Below are positions 55,601-62,080 of a DNA stretch of 64,000 nt, piece after piece. The position numbers were made by a program, and so were the translations under genes. Under the pieces are notes generated by a model. It was not told the origin of the DNA and did not search any database. It saw only the letters and a list, made by a program, of their open reading frames with translations. Each line of letters begins with the position of its first letter. Within the stretch, counting starts at the first letter, position 1. This DNA is from Jejuia algarum. GTDB lineage: Bacteria; Bacteroidota; Bacteroidia; Flavobacteriales; Flavobacteriaceae. Where the stretch lies: contig CANMAQ010000004.1 of NCBI GenBank assembly GCA_947495775.1, forward strand, positions 222,641 through 286,640, in the 5' to 3' direction.

Positions 55601-57082
55601 GATGAAAATGCAGAGATATTATGTTCTGGAGATGCATCTGGTGTCATTCGAGCTGAAGCTACAGGAGGTTTAGGAAACTATATCTATACCTTAGAAATAG
55701 AGGGTGCAACTAATACGTTTACAACTGTAACTCAAAATAATTCAGGGAACTTTACAGGACTTCTAGCAGGAAATTACAGAGTGCGAGTAGATAGTGGTGA
55801 TTGTCAAGAAGTGATCGACGATGTATTAATAGATCAACCATCAACGGCTATAGATGTTACTACAGATGTTACAGCAGAGGCATGTGCTGGTGCAAACGAT
55901 GGTTCTGTTTTAATAGTCGCTACCGGAGGTACGGGTAATTATAAATATGCTATTTCACCACGGTTAGATCAGTTTTTTGATGACCCTCTTTTTGTCAACT
56001 TAGCACCAGGGAATTATCAAGCTGTTGCTCAAGATGAAAATGGATGTTTTCTGCCTGTTGATTTTATTATAGTACCAGCAGTACCTATTGGCTTAACAGT
56101 AGTAGATAATTCTGTAGTGCCCGAGTTGTGTGCTGGAGATGCCAACGGCGCATTTGATGTACAGCTTAGCGGTGGCTCATCACCTTATCGCGTAAGTGTA
56201 GATAGTGATGCCGATAGTGATTTTGTTCAAGGTATTGCAGGACAAACAGCCTTTAATTTTGCAAACCTAACAGGTGGAGACCATATTGTTTATGTAAGAG
56301 ATGCTAACGATTGTGATGTTGATTTTGAAATTGATTTCCCTCTGGCCATTAATTTAAGTGCAGAGTTGGTGGTATCTTATGGATGTAATGAGAACATATC
56401 TACAAATACAGTTGTAGTAAACTTAGATGATATATCCTTAAGTCCAGCAGATGTAACTTATGCTCTAGATGGTGGACCCGAACAACAAAGCAACACCTTT
56501 TTTAATGTGGCACCAGGTTTAGATCATTTTATAGAAGTGAGACACATCAATGGTTGTGTTTTAAGAGCGATTTCTAATGCGACCTTAGAGCCTACATTCG
56601 ATATCGATGAGATAGCCCCTATTACCCTTACTTTAGAGGAAGGTAGAATTAATGAGATTATCGCAAACGCAGCAGGTGGTACAGGTGATTATGAGTTCAC
56701 TTTTAATGATGAATCTACAGGAAGTGAGAATAGTTTCTTTATCTTCGAAACAGGAGTATATACAGTAGTTGTAACAGATGCTAATGGCTGTTCAGCAACA
56801 GCATCTATTCCGTTAGAATTTATAGATATCTGTATTCCTAACGTATTTATACCTGGCAATCAGGAAGGTTTTGGACCAGGCTGTGCAGATCAATATGAAA
56901 ATTTAGAACTAGATATCTTTGATCGATACGGACGTAAAATAGCGAGTATAGATGTGAATACTACCTGGGATGGTACCTATAATGGTAAAGAGTTGCCATC
57001 AGGAGATTACTGGTATATAGTGAAGTTAAATGATGAAAGAAACGACAGGGAATTTGTAGGGCACTTTACGCTATATAGATAA
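43694..57082 (+). CDS. sprB: Giant SprB-like gliding adhesin with T9SS type B signal
   Basis: A 4462-aa protein, the largest gene here (13.4 kb). Residues 1-24 are a signal peptide (LLSLSTFAQ). About 25-378 is an N-terminal domain typical of flavobacterial giant proteins (CFEIIHAGLYWSAVSAG; GTGHSAGWSLFIVYEDPT). About 379-510 is a DUF11-like domain (LGDELNYIIGFQNVGNDNA, DVLPVNVEF). About 733-4375 is a long tandem array of SprB-type repeats, each near 80-90 residues with GG-pp-Y-YSI, a T.L..G.Y.V.V.D..GC consensus and cysteines; I estimate around 40 units. The C-terminus (CIPNVFIPGNQEGFGPG … FDRYGRKIA … LPSGDYWYIV) is the gliding-motility-associated type B sorting domain. SprB moves along the surface in gliding; this one is smaller than the 669-kDa F. 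johnsoniae protein. The ligand is unknown. Confidence 0.9.
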   Translation: MRKPTYTHYWTFVLVLLLSLSTFAQDFVPFTPRFNQTVRGDIVLIGNNILGPDNNAFNNDDTFNDDVDMRYIDIDSLNAQTFSSSSADLSIPNPNCFEIIHAGLYWSAVSAGTAPIDQVLLRGPSGDYNSVTGTVIFDALSTDPNVGNNGGSVDGGDSFPYACYADITNVIRGLTNTIGTYTVANVSSAEGRTSDFNNGTGHSAGWSLFIVYEDPTVTGRLITSFDGFSAMSAFLNPVLDVPVSGFQTIPIGPVRANFAFAALEGDSPIRGDQLRINGVNLSAPDRPGTPGPFPPPFENLFANFNFFNSTISQPGGLPFNDRNPNSTNTLGFDTGIIEIPNPNNSVIGNGDTSATVRLQTTGDTYFPYFYALSVDIIEPNIVLTKLVEDPAGTDIEGDLVDLGDELNYIIGFQNVGNDNATNFTIRDVLPVNVEFDVNNDIEFLPPGVTIQSYNVATRELIFAIEDTMVEAGDAVQSIRFRVRVVSDCSLLTDVCSNVVENQAFSTYQGTVNTNFTISDDPSFNTNTGCLLIPSSTNFLANLDCTFTEDVVLCGDSTVLTAANGYDSYSWSTSPTGTPVIATTQSITVNNTGQFFSFNTAMAPCQSITQTYNVTLFGSDDTDPILPFADQIVICPDDGEELSNIFLCGTNDSRFFQTNITDASSIIWELLDETSCDAVLNSNCANTSPTCTWNQVETGPNFLVDTAGQYRLTLNYPGGCFNRFFFNVFQNQLTPTVDATDIICTTPGEIIVGSVPNDYEYSIDGTNYQNSNVFSVSVPGVYTVTARQINVSPNPCIFTVPNVQIRERNVTLDISTTQPLCSDDLGEVRVTLADAEAQYTFSIAQGSTVINTVGPIIANNFTFENLAGGTYTITATSEDGCLETEDVIITVPDPLVASSALTTPLTCTTGELTITATGGTEPYFYFVNNAATFQNSPIVGIPTAGTYTIRVVDFNNCEVETTIDVEAVEAPTFVVDAENILCADAPNSGSITVTVSDTNGNTLQYGISSNGNDPVFQTSPIFTNLPEDDYDIVVQYTIGTQPPCFTNPREVPITTVAQLTADVALTTPYSCLGNGEITVSNIQNGTPPYMYSIDGINFQTGTIFSDLIDGVYTVTVRDDNSCSITETINIAPLDPPTDLEFTNTALTCPTLTTEVTLTTTGGRAPLEYRITAPAAAATSFQSAATFTGLDPEVYTFEVRDADNCTYSEAYAVEPLPTVTVTGEPVNEISCFGETDGRVLFTVSETSNFNYTVSLGTTTIDSGSITGPAPNVINVSNLAEGTYDILITDAVTNCTATASATIAPAPSELTATNTPTPLTCVTDGTVTITASGGSGGYRFELVQPDATVLPFQSGNTFTGLTQAGSYTVNVEDVNGCDVTTTFTLTTPVNPTATLDATTDVCLDPVNGATIVVTASDGTPPYEYSLNGGAFDSSNTFTNLAPNTYNIVVRDVFGCQTTTPLTLTIAPQLTAAPQITKGLDCTTTPDAEITVTITGGTSPFTYDVNIGGAGFAGPPAPVAVSGNTFVFTAAAADTYQFLITDANNCTVESSAVTITPVVNPTAEAFPVPLLCNGDATGSVEIVPSEGTAPYTIEFDGGAPSSVFTYTGLVARDYPYIITDANSCTFSNSVTLIEPTAISATATAVPFSCSTSNTNQSGSITVNTPSGGTTPYQFSFNGSNFTSTNVLTVNDNGADQTITWEVRDANGCTVSGSETLSRLNPPAITSITNAPPVTCTTTTSDVTVSVTPGTGIGTLTYEITTPSGAITSNTTGVFTGLVPDTYVFRVTDTTGCFVTESYTVPPVTPIAITGTVLSNVGCRGESTGAIRYTVTGVSGGGYTISNFTGSGSTLQSGNTIDITGLPAGTYTLEVTDNLTNCTAEVTVTITEPATTLSATATATTVFCTTDDSQITVTATGGTPNYRYAVVIAGAAAPAPASFVNTNVLTVDTNSGADLNWDVYVADANNCPFTVPVTIISNGTPTVTTPPLASNQCTATTAYTFTASGSGGLAPLEYSINGGVSFQSSPTFTVNAAASYTVTVRDANGCTATSTTTTDVFEPLNANAVLTKDLTCRVPTDATIDITTFGGSNDFTIEQSINSAAFTTLTSTFAGGTFMVTTGTDGDYQFRITDNATSCSVLTNVVTVTPTVPVTATHEPLTPPTCNGFNDGSITLTPTGGEAPFEYSIDGVTFVTSNVFGGLIAGTYNFTVRDARGCEGDVTGVILNNPPPLDVTLTSTGIVCNVNTLGSFTATINSGGVTDFVYTLFDSSFNQLATSGTTSATSHTFPGLTFGDYYISIVDANGCEYNSGIQRIDTPPIIGLTNTVDSNSCTTGVDILVTATGGVAPYRFSIFGQPGTASPPQASNTFTYVGLLHNTRYFLQVQDVNNCISVIEVTTPAAPSTIQITGTTPSNVSCNGEATGELEFTVENYDPTVTDINFEILDGLSLNPVVPAINGTLSGAAGGPVTTTLNTIPAGSYVLQVREATGTECPASFAFIITQPIQPITAMVTANVPANCNADAQVTVTATGGTPPYRYAADTSAGFPAATATFSTTNVLELDPDTGTNWEILVEDANGCTFRLPVTITETADPTIDPIAQQCYTGTSFNITLSGTVVSGIPEYSIGGAFQTSPTFTINGPGSYDATIRDTNGCTAQTTFVVAPQVFLAATLTQDLTCVVNASITLTPTGGTGTYQPFEVSFNGGAFGPATSPFTTAVAGDYQFRVFDNQATPTSGCPALSDVITVTPNTTPTLTETHVDVTCNGDTNGSIVVTAADGIPPYEYSINGGAFQTSNTFTGLAPAVYDIQVRDSKSCTSAITQVTIEEPTVVSGTVSATMLTCGVDNATQSATITVTGNGGIAPYTYSFDNGTNFTTNATFTTNTAGNVNIVVRDVNGCLSAVITETIAPLDPPTDLDFSATAVTCTTTTSAVTLTATGGVGALSYVILAPASATGNTTGATSGVFTGLAPETYLFEVTDANSCTYEEAFTVDPVTNITVSGQIITDISCNNTNTNGTNTNGAVTFTVGDFAGNYTYSISGSTTVGPISQSAVTIPLTNLTTGSLTISVTDDITGCTDTATITLTEPTPIAIAIDTNENGNCNDDAFVEVSAMGGTPGYMFAFVEDGDPTPSVSDYTANRTAFLDPGITQDWVVYARDINGCVASTPIEVLDDPLPTITLPTFAVNQCNTTGDDYTFSVATSTGQGTLEYALNNEGFTTNSTFTVSVPSVATVHTVTVRDENGCTAFDTITVYPALSLGTTIVALPSCDEGDGAITVTGAGGSDTAANYSYVITAPASATGNVTGATTGMFTGLDSGNYTFEVTDALTGCSREASINLGAATPVTFSTPTVDNVDCNLGTEGSITVNLEVLPSNDNPIYQYEITSGIPTQGRPAFTRSQQTSNIFENLPAGEYTIQVTSGRGCTGVQVVTVTEPTQLTVSGTATDYACAPDNSVRNATITITEGAGTGTAPYTYSINGTNFFATNTFEVSDTGSIQNITVHVRDANGCEVTDMVTINPLPTITAAPISIATPIDCNGTGTVAIAVTGGSGNFSYELLGTAAVTQASNTFSITEPGTYFFRVNDLDTGCFFNTNITIPPFDTGDVVLTATNDVTCFNDGLGTFTLNVTGYTGAYTYEVFDSNSTSIRGPIGANTSVNPITLTGFSGGTYSVEIVQTDSPFCTTTSNVVTIDSPAEELTLSLRETANVTCDNNSGVITAEATGGEGPYEYQLVNRTTSVILEPFRANGTFTGLSDIVALPALDYSVTVRDARGCEVTQDIGLEEPMPITTDPLITSPLQCFGDTNSSIEVPIPTGGEGGNYNYTLNFVPPPGEPLRPSSGPQTSRTFNNLSAGTYNVSITDGYNCTFTTTNVTINEPDQVAATLVLDTEITCTAPQAGLTLTALGGTPPYQYTRLFDDDDDDQTPLIPVAPTGTITTNGGTASILVPSGDYQFGITDANGCVSIESNQVTIPVFPDLKVTIDDENAEILCSGDASGVIRAEATGGLGNYIYTLEIEGATNTFTTVTQNNSGNFTGLLAGNYRVRVDSGDCQEVIDDVLIDQPSTAIDVTTDVTAEACAGANDGSVLIVATGGTGNYKYAISPRLDQFFDDPLFVNLAPGNYQAVAQDENGCFLPVDFIIVPAVPIGLTVVDNSVVPELCAGDANGAFDVQLSGGSSPYRVSVDSDADSDFVQGIAGQTAFNFANLTGGDHIVYVRDANDCDVDFEIDFPLAINLSAELVVSYGCNENISTNTVVVNLDDISLSPADVTYALDGGPEQQSNTFFNVAPGLDHFIEVRHINGCVLRAISNATLEPTFDIDEIAPITLTLEEGRINEIIANAAGGTGDYEFTFNDESTGSENSFFIFETGVYTVVVTDANGCSATASIPLEFIDICIPNVFIPGNQEGFGPGCADQYENLELDIFDRYGRKIASIDVNTTWDGTYNGKELPSGDYWYIVKLNDERNDREFVGHFTLYR
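45890..56820 (+). repeat. SprB-type tandem repeat array (about 40 units, diverged)
   Basis: Within the giant adhesin gene. The units follow a conserved pattern: a C or T..C near the start, TGGxPPYxYS, FxTxxxFTxLxxGxYxVxVRDxNGCT at the end. Unlike the 390-bp array near 4 kb they are diverged from each other, so they are old and maintained by selection. Unit number is a visual estimate. Confidence 0.75.
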
Positions 57083-57126
57083 CAAATGGAAAGGCAAATG
57101 TTGTAGGATTAAAACGAGAATAGGAA

Positions 57127-58122
57127 ATGCAGAAAATAGTATCATATTTTATAGTACTGTTCATAGTTAATAGCTATGCGCAAGAGTTGAACCTGCCAGT
57201 GTTTACACAATATCTGGCAGATAACAACTTTGTTATATCTCCATCTTATGCTGGTATTGGCGATAATGTTAAAATTAGAGCTAATGGTTTAACCCAATGG
57301 GTCGGTATTAGAGACGCGCCAGATAACCAATCGTTGTTTGCAGATGCGCGAATAGCAGATCGAACAGGACTTGGAATTTCTCTATTTAGAGATAGAAATG
57401 GTAATACCGTTCAAAATGGTGCTAGAGTCTCGTTTGCACATCATATTATTTTAGATTATTATTCAAAACAATATTTGTCTTTTGGTATTTCGTATAACTT
57501 CACGAATTTTAGGTTAGATATTGATAGAATAAATCAAGAAAATGCCAGTAGTCCTCTAGGCTTACCTCAATTGGGAGATGATAGAAGAACAGCAAATCAC
57601 AATTTTGATGTTGGTGCGTTGTACAGATTTGGAGGTTATTTTCTGAGTTTTAACGCTAATAATATTTTACCAAAAGATTTTGAAGAAATAAATTTTGATA
57701 ATTTTAGAGAAAGTATAGAACCCAGTTTGCTTTTAAACTTTCAAATTTATTCAGGCTATACATTTAAGGGGCCAAGAAAAAGCCGTTTAGAGTACGAACC
57801 ATCTGTATTCTATCAATTATTTGCTAGTGATAGCCGTTCTGCAACAGATTTAAATTTCAAAATACGAAAATTCAACCGTTTAGGGGATTATTATTGGGCA
57901 GGGATTTCCTATCGTTTCTTAAACGATCAATTTTTAAGACCACTAAATGTAGGGCCTATGTTAGGACTTCAAAAGTCATTATTTTACTTTGGGTATTCTT
58001 ATCAAATTACAACTAATGAATTGTTAGGGTTTAATTCTGGAACCCATGTGGTCACTGTGGGGATCAACTTTTTACAAGGTATTAGTAATTGTCCTTGTAC
58101 ACAGGATCCTGTACATAATTAA
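57127..58122 (+). CDS. sprF: PorP/SprF family T9SS outer-membrane protein
   Basis: A 331-aa protein with a signal peptide (MQKIVSYFIVLFIVNSYAQ). The mature part shows the PorP/SprF signature: ELNLPVFTQYLADNNFVISPSYAGIG, NGLTQWVGIRDAPDNQSLF, GLGISLFRDRNGNTVQNG and the aromatic beta strands of an outer-membrane barrel to the end. It lies 44 bp after the giant adhesin and is followed by the operon terminator. In F. johnsoniae SprF, in the equivalent place, is needed for surface localisation of SprB but not for other T9SS cargo, so this protein likely escorts the adhesin. Confidence 0.9.
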   Translation: MQKIVSYFIVLFIVNSYAQELNLPVFTQYLADNNFVISPSYAGIGDNVKIRANGLTQWVGIRDAPDNQSLFADARIADRTGLGISLFRDRNGNTVQNGARVSFAHHIILDYYSKQYLSFGISYNFTNFRLDIDRINQENASSPLGLPQLGDDRRTANHNFDVGALYRFGGYFLSFNANNILPKDFEEINFDNFRESIEPSLLLNFQIYSGYTFKGPRKSRLEYEPSVFYQLFASDSRSATDLNFKIRKFNRLGDYYWAGISYRFLNDQFLRPLNVGPMLGLQKSLFYFGYSYQITTNELLGFNSGTHVVTVGINFLQGISNCPCTQDPVHN

Positions 58123-58140
58123 TCAGCTCAAAACATATTT

Positions 58141-58182
58141 AAAAAGCAGTACTTTTCTATATGGAAGCGTACTGCTTTTTTC
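58141..58182 (+). terminator. Intrinsic terminator of the spr-type locus
   Basis: AAAAAGCAGTAC pairs perfectly with GTACTGCTTTTT across a 16-base loop, then TTTCATTTT. It closes the plus-strand gene set 36-58 kb. Confidence 0.9.
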
Positions 58183-58409
58183 ATTTTAAGTCTTAACCTA
58201 ATACTACGATAAGGTAGAGCTGGTACAATTTATAAATAGTCTTTACAAGACCACCGTAATTACAAATAATAAAAGCGATTAAACTCCTATTTTGTATCGC
58301 AGTTACATCTCTTTTTTTAATTTTACAGTAAATTAAACTAAGAACTACAATTAGTACCATATTCTAGAATACATAGAAGCGCAGTGTAATTTTATAAAGT
58401 AAATAACAT

Positions 58410-58832
58410 ATGAAATGTTTCCAGAAGGAAATACAATTAAGAAGGCGATCCAGAGGCTTTCATTTGATAACAGAAGAACTATTAACTCAAATACCTGAAT
58501 TAAAACAAATACAGGTTGGACAATTACACGTATTTATAAAACATACTTCGGCCAGTTTAAGTATAAATGAAAATGCAGATGCCACTGTAAGAACCGATTT
58601 TGAAAGCCACTTTAACGTCATGGTTCCAGAAAACGCACCATATTATGAGCATACTTACGAAGGTTCCGATGATATGCCAGCACATATAAAAACCTCTTTA
58701 CTGGGCGCATCTGTACAAATTCCTATTACAAACGGTACGCCTAATTTAGGCATATGGCAAGGAATTTACCTTTGCGAACATCGTAATCATGCCGGAGGAC
58801 GTCATGTAGTTATAACAGCTTTTGGGAACTAA
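58410..58832 (+). CDS. YjbQ/UPF0047 family secondary thiamine-phosphate synthase-like enzyme
   Basis: A 140-aa cytoplasmic protein of the YjbQ family. Conserved stretches are GQLHVFIKHTSASLSINENA, the YEHTYEG.DDMPAHIKTSLLG region, and LGIWQGIYLCEHRN followed by RHVVITAFG. The histidines in HTSASL, DMPAHIK and CEHRNH form the putative active site. E. coli YjbQ has a minor thiamine-phosphate synthase activity and rescues a thiE mutant; the natural role is not settled. It precedes the cyclase gene by 12 bp, probably co-transcribed. Confidence 0.9.
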   Translation: MKCFQKEIQLRRRSRGFHLITEELLTQIPELKQIQVGQLHVFIKHTSASLSINENADATVRTDFESHFNVMVPENAPYYEHTYEGSDDMPAHIKTSLLGASVQIPITNGTPNLGIWQGIYLCEHRNHAGGRHVVITAFGN

Positions 58833-58844
58833 ACAAGAAATATA

Positions 58845-59915
58845 ATGCGTTTACAAAAAATAATAGTTTCGCTACTAAGAGCCATGCTGTTCTGGACGCT
58901 AGCGTTCTTTATGTTTGCGTTTATTAAATACAATGGTCTTGAAGAAGAATTGAAAATTTATACAGATGAGACGCTATACCTTCCAATTTTAGAATATTAT
59001 CAATTTTCTATTCTCTTAGGCATTTTTATAGGTCTATTTTATGCCGTGATAGAGCTTTTATTTGATACTTTTTTAGGGAAACGAATGGTGTTAGGTTTAA
59101 ATATACTTATTAAATCGGTGATTTACTTTCTGCTTATAATTGTATTGCTAAGTATATTTTCAGTTTTTATAGAATACCAAATCGATATTGATTTACCAAA
59201 TGAAAATGGTTGGTGGTATAAAGATGCTTTTTTTTGGAGTACAGTCCTATACTTCATTATAGCCTCTACGGCTTTTTCTTTACTTAAAATAACGAATGAT
59301 AAGTTTGGGTCTGGAGTATTTATAAACATGCTTCTAGGGACTTATAAAAAGCCAAAAGAAGAAACCCGTATTTTAATGTTTTTAGATCTAAAGGATTCCA
59401 CAAGTATCGCAGAGGAATTGGGGCATAAAAAATACAGTCAGTTCATTCAAGACTGTTTTAGAGATCTAAATAGTGTATTAAAAAAGCACGAAGCAGAAGT
59501 GTATCAGTACGTAGGCGATGAGGCCGTATTAAGTTGGACGACTAAAAAGGGGTTTAGAAAAAATAATGCTGTAAATTTATTTTTTGCATTTAGCGCTACC
59601 TTATCCAAACATAAAAATAATTACAAGCAACAGTATGGTAAAATACCAGAGTTTAAAGCAGGTGTACACTGTGGAAAATTAATGATTGCCGAAGTAGGGA
59701 CCGTAAAAAAAGAATTGGCCTACCATGGAGACGTTATTAATACAGCAGCACGAATTCAAAGTTTATGCAATACATATAAAGCGTCGTTGTTAGTATCTCA
59801 AGCTTTATTGGAACGTTCTTTAATAACCTTAGACTATAAAGCGGCTCTTTTAGGCGATTTAGATTTAAAAGGAAAAACTAATAAGTTAAAAATTTATAGT
59901 ATTACCAAAATGTGA
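58845..59915 (+). CDS. Membrane-bound class III adenylate/guanylate cyclase
   Basis: A 356-aa protein with four hydrophobic segments (about residues 8-26, 50-72, 82-108, 128-150) and a cytoplasmic class III cyclase homology domain (about 170-350). Metal-binding aspartates are in MFLDLKDSTSIAEELG and YQYVGDEAVLSW; the closing part has FKAGVHCGKLMIAEVG and VINTAARIQSLC, the transition-state region. It probably makes cAMP (the GDE in place of GDG at the second site is allowed). Transmembrane part lacks a CHASE domain or other known sensor. Forms a pair with yjbQ, an unusual association. Confidence 0.88.
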   Translation: MRLQKIIVSLLRAMLFWTLAFFMFAFIKYNGLEEELKIYTDETLYLPILEYYQFSILLGIFIGLFYAVIELLFDTFLGKRMVLGLNILIKSVIYFLLIIVLLSIFSVFIEYQIDIDLPNENGWWYKDAFFWSTVLYFIIASTAFSLLKITNDKFGSGVFINMLLGTYKKPKEETRILMFLDLKDSTSIAEELGHKKYSQFIQDCFRDLNSVLKKHEAEVYQYVGDEAVLSWTTKKGFRKNNAVNLFFAFSATLSKHKNNYKQQYGKIPEFKAGVHCGKLMIAEVGTVKKELAYHGDVINTAARIQSLCNTYKASLLVSQALLERSLITLDYKAALLGDLDLKGKTNKLKIYSITKM

Positions 59916-60056
59916 AGCGCAAGATTATATGTTTTAAGTATTTTAAATACAGTGTTTTATAAATGAAGAGAAACTAATTTTAGAACCACCTTAATTTAAA
60001 ACCACAAGCTTTGCCGTTTGAAAGTAAATACTCTAAAAATTATACATATAGATATA

Positions 60057-60087
60057 TTGTGTGGGTTTGTATATACTATTATCTTTG
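60057..60087 (+). promoter_or_regulatory. Promoter of the thrS-infC-rpmI-rplT operon
   Basis: TTG at 60057-60059, a 20-bp spacer and TATCTTTG at 60080-60087 match both boxes of the Bacteroidota consensus. The predicted start of transcription is close to 60094, so the thrS leader is only about 15 nt. Confidence 0.65.
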
Positions 60088-60109
60088 TGTTCTATTTTAA
60101 TTTGATTTA

Positions 60110-62044
60110 ATGATACATATTACATTGCCCGATGGAAGTGTGAAAGCGTTTGAAGAGAACGTAACTCCAATGGATGTTGCTAAGAGCATTAGTGAAGGTT
60201 TGGCCAGAAACGTGATTTCGGCTAGTTTTAATGGTACAACTGTAGAAACGGTAACCCCTTTAACCACAGATGGATCTCTTATTCTTTACACCTGGAAAAA
60301 CGATGAAGGAAAAACAGCTTTTTGGCATTCTTCAGCGCACGTTTTAGCGCAAGCTATTGAAGAACTGTATCCTGGATCTCATTTAACAATAGGGCCTGCT
60401 ATTGAAAACGGATTTTATTATGATGTAGATTTTGGATCACATACCGTATCAGAGAAAGACTTTAAAGCTATAGAATCTAAAATGTTAGAGATAGCCAGAG
60501 GGAAACACGATTTTAAAATGCGTGCCGCTAGTAAAGCAGAGGCATTAGCGCTTTATAAGGATAACCCTTTTAAAACAGAGCTCATAGAGCATCTTGAAGA
60601 CGGTACGATTACATTTTGCGATCACAGTACATTTACAGATTTATGTAGAGGTGGGCATATTCCTAATACCGGTATTATAAAAGCAGTAAAGATTACAAGT
60701 GTTGCAGGCGCATATTGGAGAGGTGATGAAAACAAGCCGCAATTAACTCGTGTATATGGTATCTCGTTTCCTAAACAAAAAGAACTTACAGAGTATTTAC
60801 ACCTATTAGAAGAAGCTAAAAAACGCGATCATAGAAAATTAGGTAAAGAATTAGAATTATTTACATTCTCGCAAAAAGTAGGGCAGGGTTTACCGTTATG
60901 GTTGCCTAAAGGTGCTGCATTGCGTGAGCGTTTAGAGAATTTTTTAAAAGCAGCACAAAAGAAAGCTGGATATGAAATGGTGATCTCTCCGCATATAGGT
61001 CAAAAAGAACTCTATGAGACTTCAGGACACTATGCAAAGTATGGAGAAGATAGTTTTCAACCTGTAACGACACCCAAGCAAGATGAGGAGTTTTTGTTAA
61101 AGCCAATGAACTGTCCACACCATTGCGAAATTTACAATAATTTTCAATGGAGTTATAAAGATTTACCTGTACGTTATGCAGAGTTTGGAACAGTATACAG
61201 ATATGAGCAAAGTGGTGAATTACATGGCTTAACACGTGTTAGAGGATTTACTCAAGATGATGCGCATTTGTTTTGCACCCCAGAACAATTAGACGAAGAG
61301 TTTAAAAGTGTAATAGATTTGGTACTTTACGTATTCGGGTCTTTAGGTTTTGAAAACTTTACAGCTCAGGTTTCTATAAGAGACCCTAAAAATCCCGATA
61401 AATATATTGGAGATGTCGCGAATTGGGAAAAAGCAGAGCAAGCTATAATAAATGCAGCAAAAGACAAAGGTTTAGACTATATTATAGAAGAAGGTGAAGC
61501 TGCATTTTATGGCCCTAAGTTAGACTTTATGGTAAAAGATGCCTTAGGAAGACGTTGGCAATTGGGAACGATACAAGTGGATTATAATTTGCCTGAACGT
61601 TTTGATTTGACCTATAAAGGGAGTGATAACGAATTGCATCGCCCTATTATGATACACAGAGCACCTTTTGGTAGTTTAGAACGTTTTGTGGCTATTTTAT
61701 TAGAACATACCGCTGGGAATTTCCCGATTTGGCTAATGCCTGTGCAAGTTAAAATACTATCACTTAGCGAGAAATATGAAAAATATTCTGAAAAAGTTTT
61801 AACTTTGCTCGAAAATCACGAAATTCGCGCCCTTGGTGATCATAGAAATGAAACCATAGGAAAAAAAATACGGGAGGCCGAAATGCAAAAACATCCGTAT
61901 ATGCTTATAGTAGGCGAACAAGAAGAGAAAGAAGGAAAGATTACAGTTCGCAAACATGGTGGTGAAGATTTAGGAATGATTTCTATAGAAGATTTTGCCG
62001 CAATTATAAAAGAAGATATCAGTAAAACGTTAAAAGCGTTTTAG
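60110..62044 (+). CDS. thrS: Threonyl-tRNA synthetase
   Basis: A 644-aa class II synthetase. N-terminal TGS domain (ITLPDGSVKAFEENVTPMD), editing domain with FWHSSAHVLAQAIEELYPG (HxxxH) and FCDHSTFTDLCRGGHIPNTG, catalytic core with LLKPMNCPHHCEIY (zinc Cys), YRYEQSGELHGLTRVRGFTQ (motif 2) and RAPFGSLERFVAILLEH (motif 3), and the anticodon-binding domain to the end (IREAEMQKHPYMLIVGEQE). It charges tRNA-Thr and clears Ser-tRNA-Thr. First gene of the thrS-infC-rpmI-rplT set, with the promoter just upstream. Confidence 0.97.
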   Translation: MIHITLPDGSVKAFEENVTPMDVAKSISEGLARNVISASFNGTTVETVTPLTTDGSLILYTWKNDEGKTAFWHSSAHVLAQAIEELYPGSHLTIGPAIENGFYYDVDFGSHTVSEKDFKAIESKMLEIARGKHDFKMRAASKAEALALYKDNPFKTELIEHLEDGTITFCDHSTFTDLCRGGHIPNTGIIKAVKITSVAGAYWRGDENKPQLTRVYGISFPKQKELTEYLHLLEEAKKRDHRKLGKELELFTFSQKVGQGLPLWLPKGAALRERLENFLKAAQKKAGYEMVISPHIGQKELYETSGHYAKYGEDSFQPVTTPKQDEEFLLKPMNCPHHCEIYNNFQWSYKDLPVRYAEFGTVYRYEQSGELHGLTRVRGFTQDDAHLFCTPEQLDEEFKSVIDLVLYVFGSLGFENFTAQVSIRDPKNPDKYIGDVANWEKAEQAIINAAKDKGLDYIIEEGEAAFYGPKLDFMVKDALGRRWQLGTIQVDYNLPERFDLTYKGSDNELHRPIMIHRAPFGSLERFVAILLEHTAGNFPIWLMPVQVKILSLSEKYEKYSEKVLTLLENHEIRALGDHRNETIGKKIREAEMQKHPYMLIVGEQEEKEGKITVRKHGGEDLGMISIEDFAAIIKEDISKTLKAF

Positions 62045-62080
62045 AATCGAAATAAAAGTTTAATTAAAAAATAGTTAGCC

